Source: a bacterium (GTDB lineage Bacteria; Arandabacterota; Arandabacteria; Arandabacterales; JALGWA01). Taken from it: a stretch of 7,827 nt of DNA. The stretch is taken from the NCBI GenBank assembly GCA_025774425.1, contig JALGWA010000045.1, forward strand, positions 1 to 7,827. Direction: 5' to 3'. The position numbers were made by a program, and so were the translations under genes. Each line of letters begins with the position of its first letter. Position 1 is the first letter of the stretch. A model generated the notes under the pieces. That model saw nothing but the letters and a program-made list of their open reading frames with translations, searched no databases and was not told where the DNA came from. Positions 6,744 through 7,827 of this stretch are shown piece after piece.

Positions 6744-7827
6744 TCAGGCGTCCGCCATGCCCTCGAGAATCCTGTCGGCCACCTTGTCCCACGTGAAGAG
6801 CCGCGTAACGCGCTCGTAGCCGGCCTCGCCCAGGCGGCGGGCGAGGTCGGAGTCGGTGAGGATGCGCGTTACGGCGCGCGCCGTCTCTTCGGGACTCGAC
6901 GGATCGACGAGCAGGCCCGTGACTCCGTCCTCTACGGCGTCGGGTATGCCCCCCGAGCGGCCGCCGACCACGGGCTTCTTCAGGGCGCCGGCCTCGAGGA
7001 ATACTATGCCGAAACCCTCCACGCTGGTGCCGACCCGCCTGCTCGGCATGACGAAGACGTCACAGGCGGCGATGAAAGCAAGCACGTCCCGCCGGGGAAG
7101 CGAGCCCATGAGGTGGACATGTCCGCCCACTCCCGTATCCGCCGCGAGGCGCGCGAGCCGCGCGCGCTCCGGACCGTCACCGACTATGACGTACGCCGCC
7201 CCGGGCGCCCGGTCGAGGATGTCCGGCATGGCCTTGATCACGACGTCGTGTCCCTTTCGCTCGACGAGTCTGCCGACGGTCACCACCAACGGCCCGCCCG
7301 TCACACCGCGCTCGGCGGGAAGGGACTTCACATCGGCGGGCTCGCGGAAGTCCTCCATGTCTATCCCGTTGTATATCACGTGGATCTTTTCCTGCTTGAC
7401 CCCGGCCTTGACGGCGCTGTCCCTCGTGAATGCGCTCACCGCGAAGACCCTGTCCGAGGCGTTCAAGACCGCTACCTGCAGGGGCCTGAGAATCGACTTC
7501 AAGGTCTGGCGAAGACCCCGGCGCGCGTACATGACCTCGTGCCCGTGTATGGTGACCGAGTGCCTGAAGCCGGCGAAGACCGATGCCGCCGCGCAGATGA
7601 GTCCGGATGGATGCGACGTGGCGCAGTAGACGAAGTCTATACCGTGCCTCCTCACAATGGAGAGCAGGGCCGAGAAAAAGAGAATGCCCGTGACAGGACC
7701 CGCCCGCGGCACCCGGTATGTCGGGATGCCCGCCCGCGCGTCGAACTCTCTTCCGCCCCGCTGCCGAGGCGCGAGGACGACGACATGCAGGCCTTTCCTC
7801 ATCATCGCCCGGGCGATCTTGAACGCG
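6744..7827 (-). CDS. GT4-family glycosyltransferase, 5' end cut by window edge
   Basis: This is a GT-B fold, retaining glycosyltransferase of the GT4 type (PimB/WcaL-like), which transfers sugar from a nucleotide donor to a lipid or glycan acceptor at the cytoplasmic face of the membrane. About 360 residues are visible. The frame stays open to the window edge and the extra residues (AFKIARA) continue the first Rossmann helix, so the apparent ATG at 7805 is internal; the nucleotide-fold start should lie just outside. Counting from that internal Met, IHGHE (87-90 region) is an acceptor/donor-site motif. GRLVERKG (178-185) holds the phosphate-binding Arg and Lys. The E-x7-E donor motif is E263-GFGIVFL-E271. 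SGGIPDAV (284-291) follows. No membrane helix is clear, but FFSALLSIV is a hydrophobic patch. Donor and acceptor are unknown. It lies upstream of the tig promoter and is probably a separate unit. Confidence 0.9.
   Translation of the reverse strand, partial: AFKIARAMMRKGLHVVVLAPRQRGGREFDARAGIPTYRVPRAGPVTGILFFSALLSIVRRHGIDFVYCATSHPSGLICAAASVFAGFRHSVTIHGHEVMYARRGLRQTLKSILRPLQVAVLNASDRVFAVSAFTRDSAVKAGVKQEKIHVIYNGIDMEDFREPADVKSLPAERGVTGGPLVVTVGRLVERKGHDVVIKAMPDILDRAPGAAYVIVGDGPERARLARLAADTGVGGHVHLMGSLPRRDVLAFIAACDVFVMPSRRVGTSVEGFGIVFLEAGALKKPVVGGRSGGIPDAVEDGVTGLLVDPSSPEETARAVTRILTDSDLARRLGEAGYERVTRLFTWDKVADRILEGMADA

Overview
This is a GC-rich bacterial window in which every gene I can support lies on the minus strand. 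It looks like core chromosome from a Gram-negative-type or other deep-branching bacterium. The order tRNA-Leu, tig, clpP, clpX, engB is a familiar housekeeping arrangement, seen for example in Deltaproteobacteria-like lineages. A eukaryotic-like Ser/Thr kinase would also suit a myxobacterial, acidobacterial or related genome. The sequence alone does not fix the taxon.

Read in the direction of transcription, from high to low coordinates, the layout is as follows. A GT4 glycosyltransferase, cut off by the right edge, ends at 6744. A 130-base gap (6614-6743) holds a convincing sigma70-type promoter (TTGAAG, 17 bp spacer, TATACT). Next come tRNA-Leu(UAG), trigger factor (tig), ClpP, ClpX, the ribosome-assembly GTPase EngB, a class V aminotransferase, adenylosuccinate synthetase (purA) and tRNA-Lys(UUU). 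All of these spacings are short or negative: 31, 22, 12 and 31 bp gaps, 28 and 10 bp overlaps, then 35 bp. I see no terminator or second strong promoter between them, so the whole block could be one transcript with a tRNA at each end. After tRNA-Lys there is a 71-base gap with a small palindromic direct repeat, then the first 44 residues of a protein kinase cut off by the left edge.

Functionally the block combines nascent-chain folding (trigger factor), regulated proteolysis (ClpXP), 50S subunit maturation (EngB), amino-acid metabolism (the aminotransferase) and AMP synthesis (PurA). Two tRNAs add to a protein-synthesis and quality-control theme.

I do not see a new defence, mobile or biosynthetic system. 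The most notable points are a ClpP whose catalytic Asp is replaced by Asn, the tRNA-bracketed operon, unusual use of TTG/GTG starts with overlapping genes, and the small repeat element downstream of tRNA-Lys.
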